Shown piece after piece: positions 46,001 through 54,770 of a stretch of DNA of 64,000 nt. The notes below the pieces were generated by a model. It was not told where the DNA came from and made no database searches. It saw only the letters and a list, made by a program, of their open reading frames with translations. The stretch comes from Oopsacas minuta (Eukaryota; Porifera; Hexactinellida; Lyssacinosida; Leucopsacidae): contig JAKMXF010000308.1 in NCBI GenBank assembly GCA_024704765.1, positions 1 to 64,000 on the forward strand. The letters run 5' to 3'. The first letter of the stretch is position 1; every line of letters begins with the position of its first letter. The translations under genes and the position numbers were made by a program.

Positions 46001-46687
46001 CACGGCAATGCTTATTGAACAAAATATTGTGAAAATAGAGGATATTTCGATTCTTTCCCAAAACGGTAAACTAATTAACTGATTAAGTGCATTGAAATTT
46101 GGCGGGACTAGCACTAGGAGTGTGATACCAAGAACTTGTATAATTATCTCTTATTAACTCAGTTGAGACTTCCCGTGGATTTGGCTTTTTGATACTCTTT
46201 AGATCGTAAAAATGACCAATCATATGTATAGGCTGTCTATAAACTTCATTAGAAGATAGTACTATATTTTATAGATCACAAACTATTTAGACAAATTGGG
46301 ATAACCAAATTTCGTTCCTAAAATTTCTCGAATTAGTTTTGAGCTTCGCCCAAGAGATAGAAATTGTTATAAGGACCTCTTTGCTTCTAACATCAATTTG
46401 AGAAAGGTGCATAAAGTGAACAGACATAATTGATAATTCTAATAATCAACCTTCATTTTCTGAAAGGAATTAGACATGTCCATCTTGAGTCTGACATTAG
46501 GATTAGGCTGCAACATTTCTTTCAACTTTCCTTGAAGATGTTCTAGAATAGCAGCCGTGCTGTCTGTCATTTTCTCCAGATCCTTATACTCCCCAGCTAT
46601 CTGGGTAGCTTCTTCCTTACCTCTGCCAGTCTTCTCAGATAGAATCTGTTTGGTACGATCTACTTTACGAGATAATATCTTAGCCAT
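34042..46687 (-). CDS. SH3GL: Endophilin A (SH3GL family)
   Basis: Four coding exons: 46687-46451, 45401-45156, 43956-43667 and 34348-34042. The phases are 0, 0 and 2/1, giving 359 residues (vertebrate endophilin A about 350-370). Exons 1-3 encode the N-BAR domain: the amphipathic start [61 protein letters not shown], and [20 protein letters not shown]. The last exon encodes an acidic linker and the SH3 domain (about 300-357) with [27 protein letters not shown] and GMFPVAYV. Endophilin A bends membranes and recruits dynamin and synaptojanin through its SH3 domain during synaptic and fast endocytosis. The third intron (34349-43666, about 9.3 kb) contains the complete WDR82 gene on the opposite strand. 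Intron 2 also holds a worn MITE at 44893-45062. Confidence 0.96.
34481..34519. other. 12-bp perfect hairpin in the endophilin intron
   Basis: TATACAGAGCTG (34481-34492) pairs exactly with CAGCTCTGTATA (34508-34519) around a 15-base loop. It lies 133 bp inside the long third intron, near the acceptor of the last exon. It may be a very small MITE with CAG-type ends flanked by TA, or an RNA structure in the intron. Confidence 0.45.
34520..37432. other. Non-coding part of endophilin intron 3, 5' of WDR82
   Basis: About 2.9 kb that is intronic for endophilin and upstream of WDR82. Only short frames without resemblance are seen (for example 36219-36401 minus). No clear repeat. It should hold the WDR82 promoter. 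Confidence 0.45.
37433..42665 (+). CDS. WDR82: WD repeat-containing protein 82 (WDR82/Swd2)
   Basis: Three exons: 37433-37842, 41761-42029 and 42400-42665. The phases match (2/1 and 1/2) and the product is 314 residues (human 313). Conservation is very high: [20 protein letters not shown], then [40 protein letters not shown], and [26 protein letters not shown] and [10 protein letters not shown] (here [10 protein letters not shown]) follow, and it ends FWLPSIED (human FWLPTIDD). The WD repeats form a seven-blade propeller. WDR82 is a subunit of the SET1A/B COMPASS H3K4 methyltransferase, tethering it to Ser5-phosphorylated RNA polymerase II, and of the PTW/PP1 phosphatase complex. The gene lies wholly inside the third intron of endophilin A on the opposite strand. 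Its first intron (37843-41760) is repeat-rich. Confidence 0.97.
38390..38530. repeat. Possible hAT-like fragment in WDR82 intron 1
   Basis: GGGCAGTGTTTCTTAACATG at about 38389-38408 resembles the CAGTGTTTCTTAAC start common to hAT-type small elements. No confident partner end was found, so this may be a solo remnant. It lies inside both the WDR82 and endophilin introns. Confidence 0.3.
39751..39850 (+). repeat. tRNA-like or SINE-head sequence
   Basis: An A-box-like TAGTGTAACGG (39761-39771) with GTTAACACTC following resembles the D-arm region of a tRNA. A B-box-like GGTTAGATTCA (39834-39844) lies 73 bases downstream, further than in an ordinary tRNA without a long arm. The T-stem and acceptor stem do not pair. 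It is therefore more likely a tRNA pseudogene or the head of a tRNA-derived SINE than a working tRNA. Confidence 0.3.
40680..41530. repeat. Two facing copies of the dispersed repeat in WDR82 intron 1
   Basis: From about 40680 to 41000 the minus strand carries the family's body (ATTAGGGTAATCGGGTATGC, and GTAAACAATGTATTG). From about 41080 to 41490 the plus strand carries the same body (GATTATCGAGTATGCTGATT, CATATGTAAATTTATTTGTT) twice. A GC-hairpin tail (CTCGAGGTACGAAGTGCCGAG) follows at about 41501-41521. The pair is thus inverted. A further GC-rich hairpin stretch at about 40566-40610 belongs to the same sequence type. This shares its words with 5488-6045 and 16715-16790. Confidence 0.5.
42666..43666. 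other. Remaining part of endophilin intron 3, 3' of WDR82
   Basis: This 1-kb stretch separates the WDR82 stop from the donor of endophilin exon 3. Short frames at 42754-42936 and 43316-43528 have no resemblance to known families. No repeat is clear. Confidence 0.45.
44893..45062. mobile_element. Worn second copy of the CAGTAGAACTC MITE
   Basis: The left end TAGTAGAACTCAGATAAGAC and the right end reversed GTAGTAGAACTCCGATAAGA match the ends of the element at 14554-14695. The first two bases of the left end are altered and the TA borders are unclear. It sits in endophilin intron 2. Confidence 0.5.
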
Positions 46688-47414
46688 CTAAACAGCTATG
46701 AATCTGAAAAGAATAGCATATTTGGATAATGAGATTAAGAAGTACAAAGAAAAATGGTAATAAGAAAGTGTTGGTCATGTTGTGTAGATTCTTGAGGACA
46801 CTCTAAACAACCAGATCAACTAGTTCTATCGTCATTACTGTGCCGAATACAGCTGTACTATATGTATATGTACATGTATATGTATAGCGGGCACGTAGGT
46901 CAGGACCTTCCGTAAAACCTGAACATAATGGCAATAAAAGAAGTATGTAGAATTGCTGAATTAGCGTCTCAACACTTGTCTTGCAGTTACAAAAGCGGTC
47001 CCGAACAGCAGCGGGACATCACGAGAAATGAGTAAAACACAGGACAGGACTTAAGTTTCCTAATTGTAATTGGATAATTCCTACTAGCTGTAGAAACTTT
47101 ATTCTACTCGCTGAATGATGAAATTCCACAAGGGAAGTATAAGTAGTAGAAATAGGTTTATAAATGAAAAGTTCGGAGGGAGACGTTTGTGTGCATTCAG
47201 TACGAAATTTAGGGCTTCCCTAATTCACAAAATCGAAATTTTCTGGAAAAAATTTCAAATTTGTGGTTTGTTTTACATTTGGCCTTGTAAATCCAGAATA
47301 TTGGATCGCGACGGCTGTCAAGCATCTCTTTTTACTTTTCGAGTTGGTGGTAGTCAATTTTCTTAATTTTGTAGCGAAATCTAAAATATCTAGTAATACC
47401 TAATGAACCGGATA
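46688..47414. other. Endophilin 5' flank
   Basis: Upstream of the endophilin A ATG and before the MULE end. A short TGTATATG-type repeat lies at about 46860-46886. An 83-codon plus frame at 47115-47366 has no recognisable domain. The endophilin promoter is expected here. Confidence 0.4.
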
Positions 47415-47505
47415 CCGACAAAACGTTCCACGACAAAATGTTCCAGCGACAAAATGTTCCACGACAAAACGTTCCAGCGACAAAACGTTCCACGACATTT
47501 CGCTC
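47415..47505. repeat. Left terminal tandem array
   Basis: Alternating 15- and 16-base units of the forms CGACAAAACGTTCCA and GCGACAAAATGTTCCA are repeated about five times, changing only at the C/T position and spacer. It is followed by GACATTTCGCTCCAC. The same array occurs in inverted order at 51955-52099. Such sub-terminal arrays commonly bind MULE transposase; this is inference. Confidence 0.75.
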
Positions 47506-47934
47506 CACTTTTGATTGGTCAATGTTTGTTAATAATTTAACAGGTTTTAAATGGCTAAATAATATTGCAAATATAATCAATTAATTTGGGATGAATGATT
47601 TCGGAAGAATTTAATGTTACAGCATTGATATCGTAAACCTAAACATAGAAGTTCTGTGTTAGCAAAGTGAGGTAAGATGATTTATAGTAAAGGTAACGAA
47701 TTTATATCAGAAAAATACATACGTAATAATTCATTCTTTTGATGGAGAAGATGCGAAATTAATTCCATTGATGGAGAAGATGCGAAATTAATTGTATGTT
47801 TGCCAGTAAACATGGAGTCACCTTTGTAGTTCTATTTAAATGTTGCAATTGTATTATTTTCAGCTTGTATTATCAGCTAAATATTATTTGCTACACATTT
47901 TTATATTCTTTCAATCAGCAATCTCATTTTATCA

Positions 47935-49362
47935 ATGGATCCTGGTCAGCCCTCCTTCAGGCTGATCAGAACGAACAAGGGAGGAGAAAAGATGTTAGAA
48001 GGAGGATACGTATATTTGATGCATAGGAGAGTTGGAGAAATGACACATTGGCAGTGTGAGCAGAGAGGAGAGTGTAAAGCAAGGGTTCATACGAAGGGAA
48101 TGGAGATAGTGAAGCGTACGAATGAGCATCTGCATGCACCTGATGTGCAGGCTACGGCCTGCTGTGAGATAAAGGCCGGCATCAAGAGGGAAGCACGAGA
48201 CACACAGGATAGCTCACACCAGATAATCGGTGAGGGTATGCTAACAGCATCAGAGGGTACTGCTGCTAAACTACCTAAGCTGGACAGCCTGAAGCGGACG
48301 ATACAGCGTCAGCGTGCAAGTGTATTATCAGCTCCAGTGCAGCCTACCGCCCTAGCAGAGTTGGTTCTACCTGCAGAATACCAGCGGACAGCCAAGGGAG
48401 AACAGTTCCTACTCTATGACCCTGGGGAAGACGATGCACATAGATTCCTCATCTTCGGGACACAACGCAACCTCGGGATGCTACAGCAAAGCAAGATCTG
48501 GCTAGCTGATGGCACCTTCAAGACGGCGCCTCCCCTCTTCGCCCAGGTGTATGTGGTGCATGGACTCCGAGGAGGAGACGATCCTATGAAGACTGGTCAT
48601 CTGTTGCCGAGTCTGTTCGTGCTGCTGCCCAACAAGACAGAGGATACCTACCGTAGGATGTGGGAGCAGATCCGCATACTCTGTCCTCTCGCTCAGCCTG
48701 AACAGATGCTCCTGGACTTTGAGAAGGGCGCAATTAACAGCTTTGAGCATGTCTGGCCTAACACAGTGGTGAAGTGCTGCTTCTTCCACTTCACACAGAA
48801 TATCTGGCGCCATGTGCAGTCTGACTACACACATGATGAAGAGCTGGCCATGCGCATCCGGAAGATACCAGCCCTTGCATTCGCCCGACCAGCAGACGTA
48901 CCCGATCTGTTTGAGCAAGTGTCAATGGACCTCCCCCTTACGTCTGAGATAGGCGAGCTAGTCGACTACTTTGAGAGGACGTATATCGGTCGCACGCTAG
49001 CCACTGGACACCATGTAGCGGCGACGTTCCCCATTGGCCTGTGGAACTACCACTTCAGCACGCCCTTCGGACTCCCCCGTACAACCAACGCCGTAGAAGC
49101 ATGGCACCGCAGCTTCAATGCCACTGTCGGCTGCCATCACCCCACTATATGGAAGTTCCTCCTAGCCCTCAAGCGTGAGCAGGGCCTAGTGGAGGTGCGG
49201 CAGACTAACTACCTTGCTGGGAAGTCGCCAACCAAGTGGAGGTGGTCCCAACAGAGTGAACAAGCGTTGAGGACTCTAGTTGGAGAATATTATTCACCAA
49301 ATCGTACTAAGATGGAGTTCTTGCAGGGTGTAGCACATCATTTCGGTTTGGGAGCGGATTAA
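47935..49362 (+). CDS. MULE transposase with FLYWCH zinc finger, intact
   Basis: A 475-residue frame, complete from ATG to stop. The N-terminus is a FLYWCH-type finger: the start near LIRTNKGG, GYVYLMHRR, then W39-Q-C41 and C47, R50 and the H65-x-H67 pair. The central transposase domain is of MULE type. The catalytic aspartates are probably D192 (IWLADGTFK) and D261 (LLDFEKGAI). A CFFHFTQ motif carries the conserved C282 and H285. The glutamate is probably E388 (RTTNAVEAWHRSF). This is the DDE triad. Composition is much richer in G and C than the surrounding host genes, and codons are different, which suggests arrival from another genome or different history. Its sister copy at 49508-50686 is damaged. 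This copy could be the active one. Confidence 0.9.
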   Translation: MDPGQPSFRLIRTNKGGEKMLEGGYVYLMHRRVGEMTHWQCEQRGECKARVHTKGMEIVKRTNEHLHAPDVQATACCEIKAGIKREARDTQDSSHQIIGEGMLTASEGTAAKLPKLDSLKRTIQRQRASVLSAPVQPTALAELVLPAEYQRTAKGEQFLLYDPGEDDAHRFLIFGTQRNLGMLQQSKIWLADGTFKTAPPLFAQVYVVHGLRGGDDPMKTGHLLPSLFVLLPNKTEDTYRRMWEQIRILCPLAQPEQMLLDFEKGAINSFEHVWPNTVVKCCFFHFTQNIWRHVQSDYTHDEELAMRIRKIPALAFARPADVPDLFEQVSMDLPLTSEIGELVDYFERTYIGRTLATGHHVAATFPIGLWNYHFSTPFGLPRTTNAVEAWHRSFNATVGCHHPTIWKFLLALKREQGLVEVRQTNYLAGKSPTKWRWSQQSEQALRTLVGEYYSPNRTKMEFLQGVAHHFGLGAD

Positions 49363-49440
49363 CATGTTAATCTAAAGTATTATCTCAAAATCAAATTTAT
49401 TTGAGGGATAGATAATACGGAAGATTAACATCCGTTCTCA
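49363..49440. repeat. Axis of the MULE palindrome
   Basis: ATGTTAATCTAAAGTATTAT on the left faces ATGTTAATCTTCCGTATTAT read from the right strand at about 49410-49431. The short unique centre is near 49398. This is where the two transposons meet tail to tail. Confidence 0.6.
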
Positions 49441-49507
49441 GGCTGAGATGGTGTCTACACTTGTATGGAACTTCGTCTTAGTATGGTCTGGTGGATATAT
49501 TCTCCAA

Positions 49508-50750
49508 CTAGATCCTCAACGCTTGTTCACTCTGTTGGGACCTCCTCCGCTTGGTTGGCGGCTTCCCAGCAAGGTAGTTAGTCTGCCGCACCTCCACTAG
49601 GCCCTGCTCACGCTTGAGGGCTAGGAGGAACTTCCATATAGTGGGGTGATGGCAGCCGACAGTGGCATTGAAGCTGCGGTGCCATGCCTCTACGGCGTTG
49701 GTTGTACGGAGGAGTCCGAAGGGCGTGCTGAAGTGGTAGTTCCACAGGCCAATGGGGAACGTCGCCGCTACATGGTGTCCAGTGGCTAGCGTGCGACCGA
49801 TATACGTCCTCTCAAAGTAGTCGACTAGCTCGCCTATCTCAGACGTAAGGGGGAGGTCCATTGACACTTGCTCAAACAGATCGGGTACGTCTGCTGGTCG
49901 GGCGAATGCAAGGGCTGGTATCTTCCGGATGCGCATGGCCAGCTCTTCATCATGTGTGTAGTCAGACTGCACATGGCGCCAGATATTCTGTGTGAAGTGG
50001 AAGAAGCAGCACTTCACCACTGTGTTAGGCCAGACATGCTCAAAGCTGTTAATTGCGCCCTTCTCAAAGTCCAGGAGCATCTGTTCAGGCTGAGCGAGAG
50101 GACAGAGTATGCGGATCTGCTCCCACATCCTACGGTAGGTATCCTCTGTCTTGTTGGGCAGCAGCACGAACAGACTCGGCAACAGATGACCAGTCTTCAT
50201 AGGATCGTCTCCTCCTCGGAGTCCATGCACCACATACACCTGGGCGAAGAGGGGAGGCGCCGTCTTGAAGGTGCCATCAGCTAGCCAGATCTTGCTTTGC
50301 TGTAGCATCCCGAGGTTGCGTTGTGTCCCGAAGATGAGGAATCTATGTGCATCGTCTTCCCCAGGGTCATAGAGTAGGAACTGTTCTCCCTTGGCTGTCC
50401 GCTGGTATTCTGCAGGTAGAACCAACTCTGCTAGGGCGGTAGGCTGCACTGGAGCTGATAATACACTTGCACGCTGACGCTGTATCGTCCGCTTCAGGCT
50501 GTCCAGCTTAGGTAGTTTAGCAGCAGTACCCTCTGATGCTGTTAGCATACCCTCACCGATTATCTGGTGTGAGCTATCCTGTGTGTCTCGTGCTTTCCTC
50601 TTGATGCCGGCCTTTATCTCACAGCAGGCCGTAGCCTGCACATCAGGTACATGCAGATGCTCATTCGTACGCTTCACTATCTCCATTCCCTTCGTATGAA
50701 CCCTTGCTTTCTCTTTCCCTCTCTCTCCATGCCAATGTGTTAAATCTCCT
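49508..50750 (-). pseudogene. MULE transposase, second copy, broken at both ends
   Basis: The frame from 50686 to 49508 (392 codons) is almost identical to residues 56-447 of the intact copy. The DDE residues and the C-x2-H motif are all present. The 5' part is damaged. Upstream of the first ATG the FLYWCH region reads HWHGERGKEKARV instead of HWQCEQRGECKARV, losing both cysteines, and an in-frame TAG appears at about 50758. At the 3' end one base is missing: GCGTTGAGGATCTAG instead of GCGTTGAGGACTCTAG. This shifts the frame to an early stop after ALRI and removes the last about 28 residues. Small changes inside, such as L for P before RTTN, show the copies have diverged a little. It is probably non-functional. 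Decay is read directly from the sequence. Confidence 0.85.
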
Positions 50751-50787
50751 CTCTCCTACCTCTCTCCGCATTTCAATAATTCCTGAC

Positions 50788-50838
50788 GGTGCAGCTACCA
50801 ATTGAAGTGGACAGTGGTCGAGATGTGGTAGCTGCACC
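50788..50838. other. 13-bp perfect hairpin in the right MULE arm
   Basis: GGTGCAGCTACCA (50788-50800) pairs perfectly with TGGTAGCTGCACC (50826-50838) around a 25-base loop. It lies where the right arm stops matching the left. It might be the end of a small insertion or a joint left when the arm was rearranged. Confidence 0.5.
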
Positions 50839-50839
50839 C

Positions 50840-51890
50840 AAGTAGAACATAGTTTAGTTTTTAGTTTCTATTTGTTTTGTTTAGTTTCCTATTGTTATTA
50901 GATAAATGTTTAATTAATCAATTATATTTCTTGTAAATTACTTATTAATAATACAAGTAGTCATATTTAAACTGGGAAACTAGGGTTTATAAAGAGCTTT
51001 GGTTCAGTAATCTCGACAAAAGCAATGAAATATGAACTTAAAACATTTCTAATTGGCCATCTCTACATTGGCTGAGTCAGGCCTGGTTTCCCCCTAATAG
51101 CGTGATCGTAAACCGCAAGCGAAACTCGCTCGTTTATATAAAATATTGCGAACCTAAATAAAGCAAACATTACAAGACGCAGCTTAGTTGCATCGTATGT
51201 GGTGCCGGTGGGCGGTATACATATATAATCAATAAACAATGCTTTTAGTCAAAGGGGCAAAACCAACACAGGGCGTGCTGCACAGCACTTCGATAACCGT
51301 GCACATCTAGATCTCATTACGAGTATACATGCCAAATCTGGTCTTAACCCCTCCAAAGTCCAAAGGTGTCAACAAGCAAGTAATTTCAAGTGAACACACA
51401 CACATATATATATACAGTGGAACATCTGAATTACGGTCACCCTTGGATTCAGGTAAATGGCCGTAATTTCGGGGTTATCAATATAATTTGGTACTAATAA
51501 ATGGCTGGAAGTCGGAATTATGGGGTGTCTGTAATTCTGAAATAAATTAATGTTAATGTCTATTGGAAATTTGGAATTCAACCGGGACAAATAAGCGGGC
51601 TCCGAAAAACAGGTTTTAGCACTGAATCCGCCAGGACGCTAAAATTGTTTGAAACAAATGCAATAAGATCTAGCCAACTGCTCTTGACGCTATACCAGTT
51701 TGTAATACCTATTACATAATATTGTATATGTCATCCTCTAATAATATACTATGTATATTTTCGACCACAATCTAAATGAATCTATATAAGCTATTTAGTT
51801 AATCTATTTAGCAAATTCTACACAGCAACTGGTAAACCAATTTTATTTAAGATAGAATTAACCAAACGAATTCAGACAAGAAATTAGTTC
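50840..51890. other. Right-arm insert of the MULE pair
   Basis: About 1 kb without a counterpart in the left arm. A small Tc1/mariner-type remnant may lie at about 51415-51533 (CAGTGGAACATCTGAATTAC on the left; the right end reversed reads CAGACACCCCATAATTCCG). No coding sequence is seen. Probably host or other transposon DNA inserted after the pair formed. Confidence 0.4.
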
Positions 51891-51954
51891 AATTATTTAG
51901 CCATTTAAAACCTGTTAAATTATTAACAAACATTGACCAATCAAAAGTGGAGCG

Positions 51955-52099
51955 AAATGTCGTGGAACGTTTTGTCGTGGAACGTTTTGTCGCTGGAACA
52001 TTTTGTCTGGAACATTTTGTCGTGGAACGTTTTGTCGCTGGAACATTTTGTCGCTGGAACATTTTGTCTGGAACATTTTGTCGTGGAACGTTTTGTCGG
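51955..52099. repeat. Right terminal tandem array
   Basis: Reads as the reverse of the left array, in units such as GGAACATTTTGTCGCT and GGAACGTTTTGTCGT, but with more units (about nine), some lacking CG. It is preceded by GTGGAGCGAAATGTCGTGG, which mirrors the left flank. Open frames across it are produced by the repeat and are not genes. Confidence 0.75.
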
Positions 52100-52109
52100 A
52101 CTTCCACTT

Positions 52110-53215
52110 TGCATTATTTGATATAAGGCCATATAAAATAATATACTTGTTTATCATCCCCGCCCGCCCCATTTAATCTCCCTCCTCGGCAATTTTTTTA
52201 ATTTTAATACATATATTCGCAGATGAGCATCTTCGAAACAAGCTAATTATTTAACACTAGCGCCCTTCGCTTGCTAGGTCGCTGAGCAGTGTGGCTAATC
52301 ATGTGATTTTTCGAAAATCCAAAAAGGTGCAATAGCATCATAATTTCGTCAGGTGTGAATTTTCGTCCAAGATTCAAACCTGTCCGAGTCAGGCCCATAT
52401 ACCCCTCCCTGTATGGCCAAAATCAGCCCTGGGGTGTGCACTACATTTTTATCATTATTATTTAAATTGTACAATAATACAGATTATAGAGAGGAAGTGA
52501 ATATTAGTTTTCCCATATACAGTGTAAGCTTAATATGAACACCAACGTACCGTACGGTTAAAATTTATCCACCTTTCCGGAGTTCATAAACCCGGAGTAA
52601 TATCCATTGAAGTACGGTTGTAGGGACCTGATTATGTACGAATATTGTTCGTCTTATCAGAAATTCGTATTAACGAGATAGTTTAAATAAATTAGTAAAA
52701 TTACACTAAGCAAAAAATAAAAATAAATTGCCACCCCCCGCCCCTATTTCGCAGAAAAAATGGATGAGAAACAAGTAATTTATTTTACATGGCCTAATAA
52801 TTGAATTTCTTGAATTTTTACTACCCTTGATTCTATTTCTAACAGGGACATTATCAGATGGTTATCAACCCACACATTTTGGTAGAAGTTGGATGACTTA
52901 ACTATGTGTGGGTACCGGGTACCCTTATCCTTTGCTCTATGAACTAAAAGTTTTTGTTATGATTTATGAAAGAATATTTTATTTGCCATTATTTCTGTTA
53001 ATTGTGATATAATTAAATTATAATTTGATGAATTATTTGAAATTTTTTATTTAATAGATTGCAATCTGCCAGATTTCATGCTCCATGATTGGTAATCAAC
53101 AACAACAAAAGTTGACATTACTTAACAGAATAATGAAAAGGAAATATATTTATTTTCTAACAAAACTATTTAATAGAGAAAGGGAAGAGGATACTCATGG
53201 TAGGATGGGCCATGG
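52110..53215. other. Spacer with a stray terminal-exon copy
   Basis: AT-rich and mostly unremarkable, except for the inverted terminal-exon copy at about 52846-52901. CAGTGTAAGCTTAATATGAA at about 52519 could be another MITE end. No complete gene is seen. Confidence 0.45.
52846..52901 (+). pseudogene. Inverted copy of the last exon of the bZIP-like gene
   Basis: After a splice-acceptor-like TTCTATTTCTAACAG, the sequence reads TLSDGYQPTHFGRSWMT and a stop. The last 12 residues (YQPTHFGRSWMT) equal the C-terminus of the minus-strand gene at 53216-53668. The upstream 45 bases also recur on the minus strand at about 53760-53808, 5' of that gene. It is therefore a duplicated exon fragment in opposite orientation, about 310 bp from the parent. 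It could be a real exon of an unseen gene, but no companion exon was found. Confidence 0.5.
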
Positions 53216-53668
53216 TTAAGTCATCCAACTTCTTCCAAAATGTGTGGGTTGATAAACATCTTGTCGGTAGTGATATTGCCTACCCAATGGCATTTGATGT
53301 GATCTAACAATCCTGTAATCAGCATAAAACTTCCGAAAATGATTGTTATAATAATCTAAGTCAATTTTATATGTGTATCTCTCCTTTAATAAAAGAATTC
53401 TCTGATTTTCTAAATGATTTATTTCTCTGTTGAGAGCTACTGACTCTAATTTCTTTCTATCGTAATATTTCTTATTTGACTCCCTTTTCTTAATCCTATC
53501 TCTTTCGTTTTTCATCCTTGTACGAAACACTATATCTGCAAATTTGGAATTCTTTATGTAAGTTAAAATCTCATTAAATAATGATAATGGTAGTTCTGCA
53601 ACATGTTTTTCAAATATTTTTAGCAAAATCTCACATTCCATTTCACGAAAATTTAGTAGTTGCTCCAT
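53216..53668 (-). CDS. bZIP-like protein 1
   Basis: A single exon of 150 residues. The N-terminal 45 residues are helical. Residues about 50-75 are strongly basic (RMKNERDRIKKRESNKKYYD, RKK). They lead into a heptad-rich helix (LESVALNREINHLENQRILL) resembling a leucine zipper. The N-x7-R DNA-contact pattern of classical bZIP is not intact (here ESNKKYYDRKK), so it may be a divergent member. The C-terminus (YRQDVYQPTHFGRSWMT) is duplicated elsewhere. It is a relative of the gene at 54771-55184, with a matching RKK then V-A/C-L hinge. I infer a basic-leucine-zipper type regulator; confidence is moderate. It could instead be a different basic coiled-coil family. Confidence 0.55.
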   Translation of the reverse strand: MEQLLNFREMECEILLKIFEKHVAELPLSLFNEILTYIKNSKFADIVFRTRMKNERDRIKKRESNKKYYDRKKLESVALNREINHLENQRILLLKERYTYKIDLDYYNNHFRKFYADYRIVRSHQMPLGRQYHYRQDVYQPTHFGRSWMT

Positions 53669-54770
53669 GTGGTTAATCTATTTACAAATTACATTTTTTA
53701 AACATATTTATAGATTTAATGCAAGGATAAGATGTAAATTGGTTTCTTGGGATAACCATCTTGATAATGTCCCCCTGCTAGAAATAGAAACAAGGGTAGT
53801 AAAAAATTAAATAAAAATTCAAATATTATATCAAATTATGTAATTAAATATTGAAGTACAGCCTTCCTACTCAGTACTGAAACTTCTCAGAATTCATTAA
53901 TTGGTATAATAATAAATACAAACATATCCATTGATACATGTACGAATGGCTGATTAATTTTAAGGGAAGAATAATTGAGATATATTATAGCATATATTAA
54001 TTAAGACTTTCGTAATTCTGAATTGTTAATAGAATACATGATTTGAAGTGTGTTATATTTAGCAACAATAATATTATTTCAAATAAAAGGAATTATTATT
54101 TTAATAAACAAATCGTTTAATAATGTTGATGATTAGGACTAATAATTGTAACTTCTAATCAACTATTTTAATTTATCTCGTAAATCGTAAATCGGACTAG
54201 CTTCATACAAAAGAGGTATTAAATCATGTTACATAAACAGAATGTTACACTTCTGAGTGGTACTGATTTTTGATTGCTATTTAGTTTGTATATCCATCGA
54301 CTCTATAAAGATTGGTTATCTACTCCAATTACATGGTAGCTTTCTTTCGTGTAACATTTTGTTCATATAACGTAGTGCGAGAAACACCACTTCTATACTA
54401 ATATGTAATATTTCTTTGGTTCTTTGCCATAGTAACTTAATAAGATACAATATACCAAAGAAATGATAACTAATACAAAATACCTATCCTCTTTTGGGTA
54501 CTACATTTATCTGTGTGAATCTTACCAGAAATATATTCAAGGTAAATTCAGCGTTTTGGTTTATGACAAATTCGTAACTGAAATAATTAGGAAAACATTC
54601 CCATCCTCCTACCATCATGACTAGATACTATCTTCACTCAATTGCATCACGATTTTGACATTGATTCTCAAAATATTAAAAGATGGCACTTTATTAGTGT
54701 AAATATTTTTACACAAAACATTACATATGATGATTACAAAAATTACAATCCTACTACAAGAATATTAAAT
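53669..54770. other. Spacer between the two bZIP-like genes
   Basis: AT-rich and without a recognised gene. It includes, at about 53751-53808, a minus-strand copy of the block found before the stray exon at 52846. I see no other clear structure. Confidence 0.5.

Larger units (their letters stand above)
47415..52099. mobile_element. Tail-to-tail inverted pair of FLYWCH-MULE transposons
   Basis: The unit is bounded by inverted ends starting CCGACAAAACGTTCC, each followed by a tandem array and then a shared stretch GACATTTCGCTCCACTTTTG... extending to about 47560 on the left and from about 51892 on the right. Inside are two transposase genes facing tail to tail, with the axis of symmetry near 49398. 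The inner arms match from the axis out to about 48035 and 50745. Beyond that, the left (about 47560-48035) and right (about 50745-51890) arms differ, the right being longer by roughly 0.7 kb. Transposase is of the Mutator-like (MULE) superfamily. No 8-10 bp target duplication is visible beside the ends, so the true borders may differ by a few bases. Confidence 0.75.

Noticed and set aside
45742..46082. Two overlapping plus-strand frames (with [20 protein letters not shown], and [20 protein letters not shown]) in endophilin intron 1
   Set aside because: They looked protein-like and might be one reading frame shifted by one base, but each is under 90 codons, no family is recognised, and no start, splice or terminal signals support them.
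48502..50284. Minus frame of 138 codons at 48502-48918 and its identical plus copy at 49868-50284
   Set aside because: Both are antisense shadows of the MULE transposase, identical because of the palindrome. They have no independent evidence.
51889..52172. Overlapping frames of 60-85 codons across the right terminal array, with repeated QNVP / TKRSTT words
   Set aside because: They are produced by the tandem repeat in all frames on both strands and have no independent support.
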